Assembly (NCBI RefSeq): GCF_002966125.1
Contig: NZ_CP027062.1
Location: 2,418,001 to 2,482,000 of the forward strand
DNA from: Pukyongia salina
Lineage (GTDB): Bacteria; Bacteroidota; Bacteroidia; Flavobacteriales; Flavobacteriaceae
Direction of reading: 5' to 3'
DNA: 64,000 nt
The notes under the pieces are model-generated. The model had not been told where the DNA came from. It made no database searches and worked only from the letters and a program-made list of their open reading frames with translations. Positions within the stretch are counted from its first letter, which is position 1. The number at the start of each line of letters is the position of its first letter. Shown here piece after piece: positions 43,361-52,669 of this stretch. Made by a program: the position numbers and the translations under genes.

Positions 43361-44764
43361 ATGACTACTTATGATGTTGCAATTATTGGATCGGGTCCCG
43401 GCGGTTATGTGGCGGCAATTCGTTGTGCCCAGCTAGGAATGAAAACAGCCCTGATCGAGAAATATAATACCCTAGGGGGAACTTGTCTTAATGTAGGATG
43501 TATTCCCAGCAAAGCGCTGCTGGATTCGTCTCATCATTACGAAGATGCTATGAAGCACTTTGCGGAACACGGTATTGAAATTCCGGGGGAGATCAAGTTG
43601 AATTTTAAAAAGATGATCGAACGCAAGCAGGCGGTTGTTGATCAGACCACCAAAGGGATTGAGTTCCTTATGAGCAAGAATAAAGTAGATGTATTTACAG
43701 GAACCGGAACTTTTAAAGATGCTACACATGTTGTAATCGCTTCAGAAAAAGAAAACAAGGAGATCGAAGCGAAGAATATCATTATCGCCACTGGTAGTAA
43801 ACCTTCAACACTTCCTTTTATCACTATTGATAAAGACCGCATTATCACATCTACAGAGGCACTTACACTTAAAGAGGTCCCAAAACATATGATCGTAATT
43901 GGTGGTGGAGTGATTGGTTTGGAGTTGGGACAAGTGTATCGTCGCCTGGGTGCCGAAGTTTCTGTTGTGGAATACATGGACAGGATCATCCCTACCATGG
44001 ATGGAGCTCAAAGTAAAGAACTGATGAAGGTGATGAAAAAGCAAGGTGTGAAATTTTATGTTTCTCACAAGGTCTCTGCCGTTGAAAGGAAAAAGAATGA
44101 GGTTACGGTCACAGCAACCGATAAAAAGGGGAATGAAGTTCAATTTACCGGGGATTATTGCCTGGTTTCTGTGGGACGTCGCCCTTATACAGACGGGCTT
44201 AAACTAGAGAACGCGGGGGTGAAGGTGAACGAACGCGGGCAAGTGGAGGTTAACGACCATTTACAGACCAATGTGTCAAATATATACGCTATCGGTGATG
44301 TGATTAGAGGTGCCATGCTCGCGCATAAGGCTGAAGAGGAAGGTGTGCTGGTTGCCGAAATTCTTGCAGGGCAGAAACCGCATATCGATTATAATCTAAT
44401 CCCGGGCGTAGTATATACATGGCCGGAAGTTGCCTCGGTAGGAAAAACCGAAGAAGAGCTTAAAGATGCAGGAATTTCTTATAAAAGCGGGCAGTTTCCA
44501 ATGAGGGCCCTGGGCCGCTCAAGGGCTAGTGGTGATATTGATGGATTTGTGAAAATACTGGCAGATGCCAAGACCGATGAGGTGTTGGGTGTCCATATGG
44601 TAGGCGCGCGGGTAGCCGACCTCATTTCCGAGGCGGTAACTGCTATGGAATACAGAGCCAGTGCCGAAGATATTTCGAGGATGAGTCACGCACATCCAAC
44701 CTATGCGGAAGCTGTAAAAGAAGCTGCATTAGCTGCCACTGAAAACAGACCGTTGCATATATAA
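43361..44764 (+). CDS. lpdA: Dihydrolipoyl dehydrogenase
   Basis: 467 residues from the ATG at 43361 (MTTYDVAIIGSGPGGYVAA, FAD site). The redox disulfide is in GGTCLNVGCIPSKALL, the NAD site in VIGGGVIGLELG, the second FAD motif in NIYAIGDVIRG and the catalytic His-Glu pair in HAHPTYAEAV. It is the E3 subunit that re-oxidises lipoamide in pyruvate, 2-oxoglutarate or branched-chain dehydrogenases, or in glycine cleavage. It is a single gene with its own promoter and terminator, so it probably serves several complexes. Confidence 0.96.
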   Translation: MTTYDVAIIGSGPGGYVAAIRCAQLGMKTALIEKYNTLGGTCLNVGCIPSKALLDSSHHYEDAMKHFAEHGIEIPGEIKLNFKKMIERKQAVVDQTTKGIEFLMSKNKVDVFTGTGTFKDATHVVIASEKENKEIEAKNIIIATGSKPSTLPFITIDKDRIITSTEALTLKEVPKHMIVIGGGVIGLELGQVYRRLGAEVSVVEYMDRIIPTMDGAQSKELMKVMKKQGVKFYVSHKVSAVERKKNEVTVTATDKKGNEVQFTGDYCLVSVGRRPYTDGLKLENAGVKVNERGQVEVNDHLQTNVSNIYAIGDVIRGAMLAHKAEEEGVLVAEILAGQKPHIDYNLIPGVVYTWPEVASVGKTEEELKDAGISYKSGQFPMRALGRSRASGDIDGFVKILADAKTDEVLGVHMVGARVADLISEAVTAMEYRASAEDISRMSHAHPTYAEAVKEAALAATENRPLHI

Positions 44765-44773
44765 TAAACCAAA

Positions 44774-44802
44774 AAAACCAGCCGATTATTACGGCTGGTT
44801 TT
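44774..44802. terminator. Bidirectional intrinsic terminator
   Basis: AAAACCAGCCG and CGGCTGGTTTT form an 11-bp stem with loop ATTATTA, with A- and T-runs on the two sides. It lies between two convergent genes, lpd and the minus-strand surface-protein gene at 44851. Confidence 0.85.
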
Positions 44803-44850
44803 CTTATCATTGTTCCTATTCTAAAACACGGGGGAGGATCAATGTACTTC

Positions 44851-46047
44851 TTATTCAATTACGTTTACAACCCAGTCCTTACTTACCGGATCGATTATCC
44901 CTCCTGAAATATTTGAAAGCCGTATCGTAACTGTATTTGCTGCACTAACATAACAACTCCAGGTTAATCCGTTTTCTATAGAGCCTACAGGAGAACAATT
45001 GCATGAGCTTCCGGGGGTTGCACCATTTACTGTAACTGGTAGTTCAGAATGCAGCCCGGCGAACATTACAAGAAAATCGAGGGTCGCGGTTCCGGTTAAT
45101 TTTTTTAATAAAATTTTTCTGTTGCCATTAGGCGTGAAATAAAGGTGTGTACCATCAAATTCGAAAGTACCATCTTCTGTACTACTCATATTCGTTCCGG
45201 CATTGAACTTTAGGGGAGCAGAATTGGCAGAAGCCGTACCACCTTTTAATTGCAGTACTGCCGTTGGATTATCTACGCCAATCCCAACCTTTCCGCTTGC
45301 ACGAATGGTCATTTCCATCCCGTCGGCATCTGCAGAAGTATTTCCGGCAGAGGTTACAGAGAAATTGAATCTACTAGGAAGATCACCACTAGAATGATCG
45401 CCGTCGGCAGCCGAATTTACATAAGAAACCACAGACGATTCGCCACTTCCATCCCATACGGTTCCGGCAAGGGAACCAATAACGTCACCGTCATTTAGGA
45501 AATCTCCGGATGCGAAGGTTCCGTTTTTAGTAAAGAATATAAAGTTTGGTGCATTGGGCCTGGTTCCGTTAGATGCTATTTGTATGTCGTTGTCACCGGG
45601 TAAACGTATCTCCAGACTTTCATCTGGTTCATCGGTTCCCATCCCCATCTTGCCGTTGTCCAGGATCACTACATCCTTCTGATTCTCTTTAAAGGCTTGT
45701 TTTACATAGGTGAGATGTTCACTACCTTTATTATAGCCATCTACCCACTCTCCAGCAAAGTATTTCCATTCTAAGGCAGAATTATCCCAGTAATGATGCC
45801 CTTTTTTATATCCGTTGTCTGGAGTGGTAAGGAAGACCATCATCCCATCCTGGTCTGCGCCCGGATTAGTTGCTGGTAATTTATCCACAAGCGGTACTAT
45901 CAGGCCATCGGTAATAGCGGGAGCCGATGGATTAGTAGCTTCTATATCGAATATACTTTTCGGATTATTTGTATTTACTCCTACCTGCGCGTGCAGCTGT
46001 AAAGCCATCGCCAGGTTGATCAAGAATATGATGCTCAATTTTTTCAT
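44851..46047 (-). CDS. Secreted repeat-family protein, short paralogue A
   Basis: 398 residues. A signal peptide (to LHAQ) is followed by QVGVNTNNPKSIFDIEATNP, a variant of the QVGIGT start found in the three large plus-strand surface proteins. A conserved block (NPGADQDGMMVFLTTPDNGYKKGHHYWDN) is followed by a middle beta region and a tail ending CNCSPVGSIENGLTWSCYV...VNVIE, with cysteines that could pair. There is no S74 or YGxxN region. It is a close paralogue of the gene 10 bases upstream; the pair is co-transcribed. Function unknown. Confidence 0.7.
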   Translation of the reverse strand: MKKLSIIFLINLAMALQLHAQVGVNTNNPKSIFDIEATNPSAPAITDGLIVPLVDKLPATNPGADQDGMMVFLTTPDNGYKKGHHYWDNSALEWKYFAGEWVDGYNKGSEHLTYVKQAFKENQKDVVILDNGKMGMGTDEPDESLEIRLPGDNDIQIASNGTRPNAPNFIFFTKNGTFASGDFLNDGDVIGSLAGTVWDGSGESSVVSYVNSAADGDHSSGDLPSRFNFSVTSAGNTSADADGMEMTIRASGKVGIGVDNPTAVLQLKGGTASANSAPLKFNAGTNMSSTEDGTFEFDGTHLYFTPNGNRKILLKKLTGTATLDFLVMFAGLHSELPVTVNGATPGSSCNCSPVGSIENGLTWSCYVSAANTVTIRLSNISGGIIDPVSKDWVVNVIE

Positions 46048-46057
46048 GGGTCCTGGT

Positions 46058-47269
46058 TTAATCTATGACAGTTACTTTCCAGCTTCTACTGGCCGGATTA
46101 ACAGCAAAGGCGTTTACGTTGGATACCCTAATTCTTACACTATTGGTACTGCTTACATAGCAACTCCATTGAAGTCCGTTTTCTATACTAGTATTAGGGG
46201 CACAAGAACATGCACTTCCTACTACTGCACCAGGCACTGTTACGTTTAACTCTGATGTATTACCAGAACCAATGTTCGGGAAATTGAGTGTTTGCGTGGC
46301 AACCAAACCGGTCATTAATATTTTTCGTGTAGTAGAGGGTGTGAAATACAAATTAGTTCCATCGTATTCCATTGCTCCTGCCTCTGGAGTAGAAAGGTTG
46401 GTCCCGGAAGTTAATTTCAAAGGAGCCGAATTAGAACTTGATGTTCCTGCTTTTAGTTCCAGTACTGCCGAAGGATCATTTAGTCCAATACCAACATTTC
46501 CGGTACTTGCGATCACCATTTCAGGATTTCCAGAATCCAGGCTCGTATCATTCGGACTCGTTACAGCAAACTCGATCTTGGTAGGAAGGCTACCTGAGGA
46601 ATGATCTCCATCGGCTTCCATCTGTATGTTAGCTACGTCGGCAGATTTACCGGTTCCCGTCCATACTTTACCTGTTAAGTATCCAATATCGTCATTGTCG
46701 TTCATGAAATCCGGCGAAGCAAAGGTTCCATTAGTAGTATAAAACACCAGCTGCGGGGCATCTGGTGGCGAAGCACTAGACACCTGGATATCGTTGTCTC
46801 CATCTATCTTCAGTTCCAGATTTTCTTCAAGATTGCTTGTTCCCATCCCAATTTGTCCGGAGTCCAGAATAACCACATCCACACCACCGGCACCAGCCTG
46901 GTTGGCGTAGATAAGGTTACCGTCATAATCTCCTCTGGATTGAGCTACAAAATCGTCTTTCCACTCATCGTTGTATGAGATCCAATCGGTTAACGTATTA
47001 TCCCAATAATAAAATCCTTTGGGGTTACCTGCACTGGCTGTCGATAGGAAGACCAACATACCATCCTGATCTGCACCTGGATTGGATGCTGGGAAGTTAT
47101 TTATTCGTGGTATCAATATACCATCGGTACTAGCGGGGGAAGTGCTATTAGATGCCGGGATGTCCAGCATACTTTTTGGGCTAGTTGTACCAATTCCAAC
47201 CTGAGCGATCATTGCCTGGCTGAAAATTAATAGTACAAATAACGAGAGCACATAAGTAGTCTTTCTCAT
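46058..47269 (-). CDS. Secreted repeat-family protein, short paralogue B
   Basis: 403 residues, with the same layout as the neighbour at 44851: signal peptide, QVGIGTTSPKSMLDIPASNS, NPGADQDGMLVFLSTASAG, a middle region with EENLELKIDGDNDIQVSS and a tail CSCAPNTSIENGLQWSCYV...KVTVID. The two are similar over the whole length and look like a tandem duplication. Secretion is predicted from the signal peptide; a role at the cell surface is inferred from the family. No enzyme motif is visible. Confidence 0.7.
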   Translation of the reverse strand: MRKTTYVLSLFVLLIFSQAMIAQVGIGTTSPKSMLDIPASNSTSPASTDGILIPRINNFPASNPGADQDGMLVFLSTASAGNPKGFYYWDNTLTDWISYNDEWKDDFVAQSRGDYDGNLIYANQAGAGGVDVVILDSGQIGMGTSNLEENLELKIDGDNDIQVSSASPPDAPQLVFYTTNGTFASPDFMNDNDDIGYLTGKVWTGTGKSADVANIQMEADGDHSSGSLPTKIEFAVTSPNDTSLDSGNPEMVIASTGNVGIGLNDPSAVLELKAGTSSSNSAPLKLTSGTNLSTPEAGAMEYDGTNLYFTPSTTRKILMTGLVATQTLNFPNIGSGNTSELNVTVPGAVVGSACSCAPNTSIENGLQWSCYVSSTNSVRIRVSNVNAFAVNPASRSWKVTVID

Positions 47270-47472
47270 ATTGTGTTGATAATTTGGGGTTTATCAGTGA
47301 CAATAATATAAAGGAATCACTAGCCAAAAAAAGATTTGTAGGAAAATACGCAAACTATTCGATAAGCTGTATTATAATCTCGACGAAAGACATAAATGCT
47401 TTGTTTTTAGACTGTTATTTACCACCGTTAATCGACAAGGGGTAGGTTGGCAGTTGTTTTTTATTAAAGGAG

Positions 47473-47480
47473 TATCTTTG
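47473..47480 (+). promoter_or_regulatory. Candidate -7 element of the FMN reductase/pabB unit
   Basis: TATCTTTG matches TAnnTTTG and ends four bases before the ATG at 47485. TTG triplets lie 16 and 23 bases upstream. Confidence 0.5.
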
Positions 47481-47484
47481 TTGT

Positions 47485-48024
47485 ATGAAAAAAATAATTG
47501 CTTTTGCCGGTAGTAACAGCAGTACTTCCATCAATCACAAGCTTGTCTCATATGTTGTAAATTCTATAAAAGATCACGAGATCAATCTTATAAAACTTGT
47601 AGATTATCCCTTACCTATTTTTAGCGAAGACCTGGAGAAAGAAGAAGGTTATCCTAAGCAACTTTCCCGCCTCTTAGATGAAATAAAGGCGCACGACGCC
47701 CTGATCATCTCGGTAAATGAGCATAATGGAGGCCCTTCTGCCTTTTTTAAAAATGTGCTGGACTGGTTGTCGCGTATCGAATATAAATTCTTAGAGGGAA
47801 AGAAAGTACTTTTATTGAGTACTTCTACCGGGAAAAGAGGTGCGTTATCCTCTTTACAATATACACAGGGCGTACTTCCCAGATATAACGCCGAAATAGT
47901 GACTTCTATGCCTTTTCCGTCATTTTCCTCAAATTTTTCTTTGGAAACGAATACTGTTACCAACGATGAGTTGTCTGCGCAACTCCATTCGGAGGTAAAT
48001 TCATTTCTCGATGCCCTTAAATGA
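47485..48024 (+). CDS. NADPH-dependent FMN reductase family protein
   Basis: 179 residues with a flavodoxin-like fold. The phosphate loop is GSNSSTSINHKL, and SVNEHNGGPSAFFKNVLDWLSR is the family's isoalloxazine-contact stretch. Such proteins reduce FMN, quinones or azo compounds with NAD(P)H; the natural substrate is not evident. The stop overlaps the start of the PabB-like gene by four bases, so the two are translationally coupled, a link with no obvious biochemical reason. Confidence 0.85.
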   Translation: MKKIIAFAGSNSSTSINHKLVSYVVNSIKDHEINLIKLVDYPLPIFSEDLEKEEGYPKQLSRLLDEIKAHDALIISVNEHNGGPSAFFKNVLDWLSRIEYKFLEGKKVLLLSTSTGKRGALSSLQYTQGVLPRYNAEIVTSMPFPSFSSNFSLETNTVTNDELSAQLHSEVNSFLDALK

Positions 48025-49325
48025 AACGAGTTTGCGTAAAATACAATGTCGAACTAGATGTTCAATTAAAACGTAAACTGCTAAAATGGGCCGAGCAGTT
48101 TTACGAAGTTGCCTGGTTGGATTCTAACAACTACGAACAAAACCATAGCAGCTACAAGGCCATACTTGCTGCAGAAGCGTTCACTTCCATACAAACCGAC
48201 CATCATCAGGCGTTCGACAAGTTGAACGAATATCAAACCACTATTCAGGATTGGCTGTTCGGCTATCTTAGTTACGACCTTAAGAATGATGTGGAACGAT
48301 TAAGCTCCAATAACCACGACGGGCTGGGTTTTCCCGATCTTCTCTTTTTCCAGCCAAAGCGCCTGCTACTATTCACCGAAAAAACGGTGGAATTTCACTA
48401 TCTGAATCTGGTAGCCGACGAAATCGATACAGACTGGCAGCAGATCCAGGCCATCGAGGCAGAGAAAACAATAGGAAATGAGCAGGATGCGATAAAAATT
48501 AGCCTTCGTACTTCCAAAGACAGTTATTTTGAACAGGTTAATCGTATGCTAAAGCATATAGAACGGGGTGATATTTACGAAGCTAATTTTTGTCAGGAAT
48601 TCTACTCGGAAGGTGTTACGATCAATCCCACAAAAACCTTCCATCACCTCAATGCTATTTCCCGGCCTCCATTCGCCACTTTTTTCAGAAATGGGCCGTA
48701 TTATGCTATGTCTGCATCTCCCGAACGATACCTTAAAAAATCTGGGAATACATTGATCTCTCAACCCATTAAAGGAACGGCAAGGCGATTTCAGAATAAA
48801 AAACTGGATAAGGAAATGATCGAAAAATTGCGATCAGACCCCAAGGAACGCAGTGAGAACATCATGATCACAGATCTGGTGCGAAACGATCTCTCCCGGC
48901 TTGCACTTAAAGGAACCGTAGAGGTAGAGGAGCTATGCGCTGTCTATACCTTCGAGCAGGTTCACCAGATGATATCCACAATTAGATGCGAGGTTCCTGA
49001 AAATATGGATCCTGTAGAGATGATACGGCAAACATTTCCTATGGGAAGTATGACCGGGGCGCCCAAGATCTCGGCTATGAAGATCATCGAACAGCTTGAA
49101 GCATCCAAAAGAGGGCTGTACAGTGGTGCAATTGGTTATTTTTCTCCGCAAGGAGATTTCGATTTCAATGTGGTTATTCGAAGTATCTTGTTTAATTCTG
49201 AAAGGAAATACGTTAGCTACTCGGTAGGTGGTGCGATCACCGCGGGATCTGTTCCCGAAAATGAATACGAAGAATGTCTTCTGAAGGCAAAAGCAATGCG
49301 GGAGGCACTTGAACGAAGTAAATAG
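48021..49325 (+). CDS. pabB: Chorismate-binding synthase, para-aminobenzoate synthase component I
   Basis: 434 residues. The chorismate-binding core has ISQPIKGTARRF, SENIMITDLVRNDLSRLA and QTFPMGSMTGAPKISAMKIIE, all hallmarks of the TrpE/PabB/MenF family. The N-terminal region lacks the LLES-type tryptophan-binding site expected of TrpE, and the PIKGT context fits PabB. It makes aminodeoxychorismate for folate with an amidotransferase (PabA/TrpG) not in this window. The divergence from canonical PabB leaves some doubt. Confidence 0.82.
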   Translation: MKRVCVKYNVELDVQLKRKLLKWAEQFYEVAWLDSNNYEQNHSSYKAILAAEAFTSIQTDHHQAFDKLNEYQTTIQDWLFGYLSYDLKNDVERLSSNNHDGLGFPDLLFFQPKRLLLFTEKTVEFHYLNLVADEIDTDWQQIQAIEAEKTIGNEQDAIKISLRTSKDSYFEQVNRMLKHIERGDIYEANFCQEFYSEGVTINPTKTFHHLNAISRPPFATFFRNGPYYAMSASPERYLKKSGNTLISQPIKGTARRFQNKKLDKEMIEKLRSDPKERSENIMITDLVRNDLSRLALKGTVEVEELCAVYTFEQVHQMISTIRCEVPENMDPVEMIRQTFPMGSMTGAPKISAMKIIEQLEASKRGLYSGAIGYFSPQGDFDFNVVIRSILFNSERKYVSYSVGGAITAGSVPENEYEECLLKAKAMREALERSK

Positions 49326-49348
49326 GATTCGCTGCGTAACCGATTGAC

Positions 49349-49356
49349 TATATTTG
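49349..49356 (+). promoter_or_regulatory. Candidate -7 element of tilS
   Basis: TATATTTG matches TAnnTTTG and ends five bases before the ATG at 49362. Confidence 0.45.
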
Positions 49357-49361
49357 CGTAG

Positions 49362-50681
49362 ATGTTGAAAAAATTAAATGAACATATTGCTAAAAACCTT
49401 TCTTTTCTGAAGGATAAAAGGTTGCTCGTCGCTTGTAGCGGGGGTCTGGACAGTGTAGTGCTAACACGTGCCATGAAGGAGCTAAACTACGAAATTGGTA
49501 TCGCTCATTGCAATTTCGGATTGCGCGCGGCCGAAAGTGATGCAGACGAGGCATTTGTGCTGGACCTTGCCGATATGTTGGATGTACCTGTTTTTACAGA
49601 ACAATTCGAGACCCGCGAATATGCCAATGAGAAAAAATTATCCATCCAAATGGCGGCACGCGCCTTGCGATATGAGTGGTTTGAGGAGATACTTCGTGAT
49701 TTTAAATACGATTATCTCTTAACCGCCCATCACGCCGATGATGCCCTGGAAACAATGCTTATCAACCTCTCCAGGGGAAGCGGGCTAAGAGGACTCACGG
49801 GAATTCCGGCAGTTAATGATAAGATAGTACGTCCTTTGCTGGACTTTAGCAGAGCCGAATTGTTGGAGTATGCTAAATCGCAGGGATTTTTTTGGCGGGA
49901 GGACAGTAGTAACAAAAAGACGGATTACCTGCGAAATGCATTACGACATAAGGTGGTTCCTCCCTACAAGGAAGAGGTTGAAGGGCTTCTCCAGAACATT
50001 CTGAAAACACAGCAGCACCTAAGAGATAGTAAATCCTTAATAGACGATTACCTCGTACTTATTCACCAGTTAGTAGTTACAGAAACTTTCGAGGGCTTCA
50101 ATATCGATATTGCGAAATTAGCCAACTTACCGCATCAGGAAGCGTTGCTTTATGAGCTTTTAACTCCTTTTGGGTTTACCGCATGGAAGGATATTTCAGA
50201 ATTGATGACCGCACAAAGCGGCAAGTTTATTCTTTCAGAGACACATAGATTGGTAAAGGACAGGGATAAATTATTGTTAACAGTGATCCCTTCAGAAGAA
50301 AAAATTGAGACCTTTGAGATTAAGGAAACCACCCTCCGTATCGACCAACCCATTCCCTTGCTGTTTGGTGAAGTTGAAAGTCCTGGAAAAAACACGGAGC
50401 TGGAGATCTTTATTGACAAGGATAAATTAACCTATCCGCTTCTAATAAGAAAATGGCGGGAGGGAGACCATTTTTACCCTTTAGGAATGAAAGGAAAAAA
50501 GAAATTGAGTAAATATTTTAAGGATGAAAAGTTATCTTTGGTAGCCAAAGAAAAAACCTGGCTGCTCTGCAGTGGTGATCAAATTGTGTGGGTAATTGGC
50601 CATCGTGCCGACGAACGATTTAAAGTGGAATCCCGCACCAGGCAAATTATGAATATTCGAACCTCCAAATCTACTTCGTAA
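49362..50681 (+). CDS. tilS: tRNA(Ile)-lysidine synthase TilS
   Basis: 439 residues. The ATP-pyrophosphatase loop is ACSGGLDSVVL (from about 25), with AHCNFGLR and LTAHHADDALETMLINLSRGSG further on, and a C-terminal TilS domain (LLIRKWREGDHFYPLGMKGKKKLSKYF). It attaches lysine to C34 of the isoleucine tRNA so that it reads AUA, an essential step. It precedes dsbD by three bases and is likely its co-transcribed partner. Confidence 0.95.
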   Translation: MLKKLNEHIAKNLSFLKDKRLLVACSGGLDSVVLTRAMKELNYEIGIAHCNFGLRAAESDADEAFVLDLADMLDVPVFTEQFETREYANEKKLSIQMAARALRYEWFEEILRDFKYDYLLTAHHADDALETMLINLSRGSGLRGLTGIPAVNDKIVRPLLDFSRAELLEYAKSQGFFWREDSSNKKTDYLRNALRHKVVPPYKEEVEGLLQNILKTQQHLRDSKSLIDDYLVLIHQLVVTETFEGFNIDIAKLANLPHQEALLYELLTPFGFTAWKDISELMTAQSGKFILSETHRLVKDRDKLLLTVIPSEEKIETFEIKETTLRIDQPIPLLFGEVESPGKNTELEIFIDKDKLTYPLLIRKWREGDHFYPLGMKGKKKLSKYFKDEKLSLVAKEKTWLLCSGDQIVWVIGHRADERFKVESRTRQIMNIRTSKSTS

Positions 50682-50684
50682 AAT

Positions 50685-52664
50685 ATGAAACAATATCTCA
50701 TATTGGTTTTATTGGCCATATCCGGCTGTTTTTCTGCACATGCACAAGATTTTTTAGACCCTGTATCTTGGGAAGTTACCGTACAAAAAGAAGAGGGAAC
50801 CCGGTACAACATATTAATGGAAGCCACAATCGATGCCGGTTGGCATTTATACAGTCAGATCCAATTTGGCGAAGAATTTGAAGGTCCCATTCGTACCGAA
50901 TTTAGTTATAACGATAGTTCGGAAACCTATACCCTCGTCGGCGAGACCCAGGAACCGGATGTGGAACCGCTTTTCGATCCTGTTTTCGAGATAGACGTAA
51001 AATATTTTGAGGATAAGGCGGTATTTATCCAACCCATCGAGGTGATCGATCCCGAAGAATTGAAGATCGTTGTAGAAATTTCGTATGCGGTATGTGACGA
51101 TAAGCAATGTTTGCCTCCCGATATTAAAACCTTTGAGGTGGATCTCGCATCGGGGAAATCTGAATTTGCCACCGCCGAAATCACAGAAGAAGATCTTGAA
51201 AAATCGGCGGCACTTACTATCCCTATAAAAGGAGATCTGGGAAATACCAATAACAGTAAAGGTTATCTCACTATCTTTTTTCTGGGCTTTTTGGGTGGCT
51301 TCCTGGCTTTGTTGACTCCTTGTGTATTTCCAATGATCCCGTTAACAGTTTCCTTTTTTACTAAGGGCTCCAAAGACCGGAAAAAAGGTGTAAGAAATGC
51401 GTTGCTTTACGGTTTCTTTATATTCTTTATCTATGTACTATTAAGCCTTCCGTTCCACTTACTGGACTCGGTAGATGAAGGCCTGCTGAATAATATTTCA
51501 ACCAATATTTATCTCAATATTCTCTTTTTCCTGGTATTTCTGGTGTTCGCATTTTCATTCTTCGGGTATTTTGAGATCACGCTTCCAAGCTCCTGGAGTA
51601 CAAAAATGGATGAGAAAGCCACGAGTATTGGAGGGATCATTGGTATTTTCTTTATGGCGCTAACCCTGGCCATTGTATCATTTTCCTGTACAGGTCCCAT
51701 TTTGGGTGGTCTGTTGGGAGGGTCTCTTAGTCAGGACGCCGGAGCCATGCAACTTAGTTTTGGAATGGGAGGTTTTGGCCTGGCTCTTGCCCTTCCATTT
51801 GCCTTGTTTGCTTTGTTCCCTAACTGGTTAAATTCTTTACCCAGTAGTGGTGGATGGCTTAATACGGTGAAGGTCGTTTTAGGTTTTGCCGAGTTAGCCC
51901 TGGCATTTAAATTTTTGTCCAACGCAGACCTCGTGATGCATTGGGGCTTGCTAAAACGTGAGGTTTTTATTGCAATATGGTTGCTTTGTTCCCTCGGAAT
52001 GGCCTTATATCTTTTCGGGTTTATACGTTTTCCTCATGACGGACCAAAAGGAGGGAAGCTTCCTAAAGGAAACATTATCGTTGGAATATTAGCGATCGCC
52101 TTCAGTATTTATTTAATTCCCGGACTTACAAATACTAAATATGCTAACCTTAAGCTGCTAAGTGGTCTTGCGCCACCGTTATTCTATAGTCTGTACGACA
52201 AAGGCACGTCGGCACCTTTGGGCCTGGAGGCCTACAAGGATTTTTACGAGGGTCTTGAAGCAGCCAAAAGTTCGGGAAAACCAATTATGCTCGATTTTAC
52301 CGGCTGGGCCTGCGTAAATTGCAGGAAAATGGAAGAGCATGTATGGAGTGTGGATGAGGTATTTAAGATGATCGATGAGGAATTTATCCTGATCTCACTA
52401 TATGTAGATGATCGCAAACCACTGCCTCAGGAAGATCAGTTTAATTTTCTGCGGCCTACCGGTGGCACCAAACCTATACGAACTGTTGGTGACAGATGGG
52501 CAACTTTTCAAACTGTTAATTTTAAAAACAACTCGCAACCGCATTATGTATTGATGGACAGCGATTATAACCTATTAAATGTTCCTGTTGGTTATACCCC
52601 CGATGAGAACGAATATCTTGCCTGGCTAAAAGCCGGTCTGGAGGAGTTTAAAAAAACTAAATAA
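50685..52664 (+). CDS. dsbD: Thiol:disulfide interchange protein DsbD-type
   Basis: 659 residues. A signal peptide (to AHAQ) leads to a periplasmic DsbD-alpha domain with a redox pair in CDDKQC (about 140), then an eight-helix membrane domain with cysteines in LTPCVFPMIPLTVSFFTKG and FSCTGPILGGLLGGSL, and a thioredoxin-like tail with DFTGWACVNCRKMEEHVW (about 542-545). It carries reducing power from cytoplasmic thioredoxin to the periplasm, supporting cytochrome c maturation and disulfide repair. It also suits a genome with periplasmic cysteine-based metal proteins. Confidence 0.93.
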   Translation: MKQYLILVLLAISGCFSAHAQDFLDPVSWEVTVQKEEGTRYNILMEATIDAGWHLYSQIQFGEEFEGPIRTEFSYNDSSETYTLVGETQEPDVEPLFDPVFEIDVKYFEDKAVFIQPIEVIDPEELKIVVEISYAVCDDKQCLPPDIKTFEVDLASGKSEFATAEITEEDLEKSAALTIPIKGDLGNTNNSKGYLTIFFLGFLGGFLALLTPCVFPMIPLTVSFFTKGSKDRKKGVRNALLYGFFIFFIYVLLSLPFHLLDSVDEGLLNNISTNIYLNILFFLVFLVFAFSFFGYFEITLPSSWSTKMDEKATSIGGIIGIFFMALTLAIVSFSCTGPILGGLLGGSLSQDAGAMQLSFGMGGFGLALALPFALFALFPNWLNSLPSSGGWLNTVKVVLGFAELALAFKFLSNADLVMHWGLLKREVFIAIWLLCSLGMALYLFGFIRFPHDGPKGGKLPKGNIIVGILAIAFSIYLIPGLTNTKYANLKLLSGLAPPLFYSLYDKGTSAPLGLEAYKDFYEGLEAAKSSGKPIMLDFTGWACVNCRKMEEHVWSVDEVFKMIDEEFILISLYVDDRKPLPQEDQFNFLRPTGGTKPIRTVGDRWATFQTVNFKNNSQPHYVLMDSDYNLLNVPVGYTPDENEYLAWLKAGLEEFKKTK

Positions 52665-52669
52665 CAATT

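Noticed and set aside
33978-47269. Type IX secretion C-terminal sorting domain on the surface proteins
   Set aside because: None of the five proteins ends in a recognisable sorting domain; they end in S74 plus coiled coil, a jelly-roll-like domain or a Cys-containing tail.
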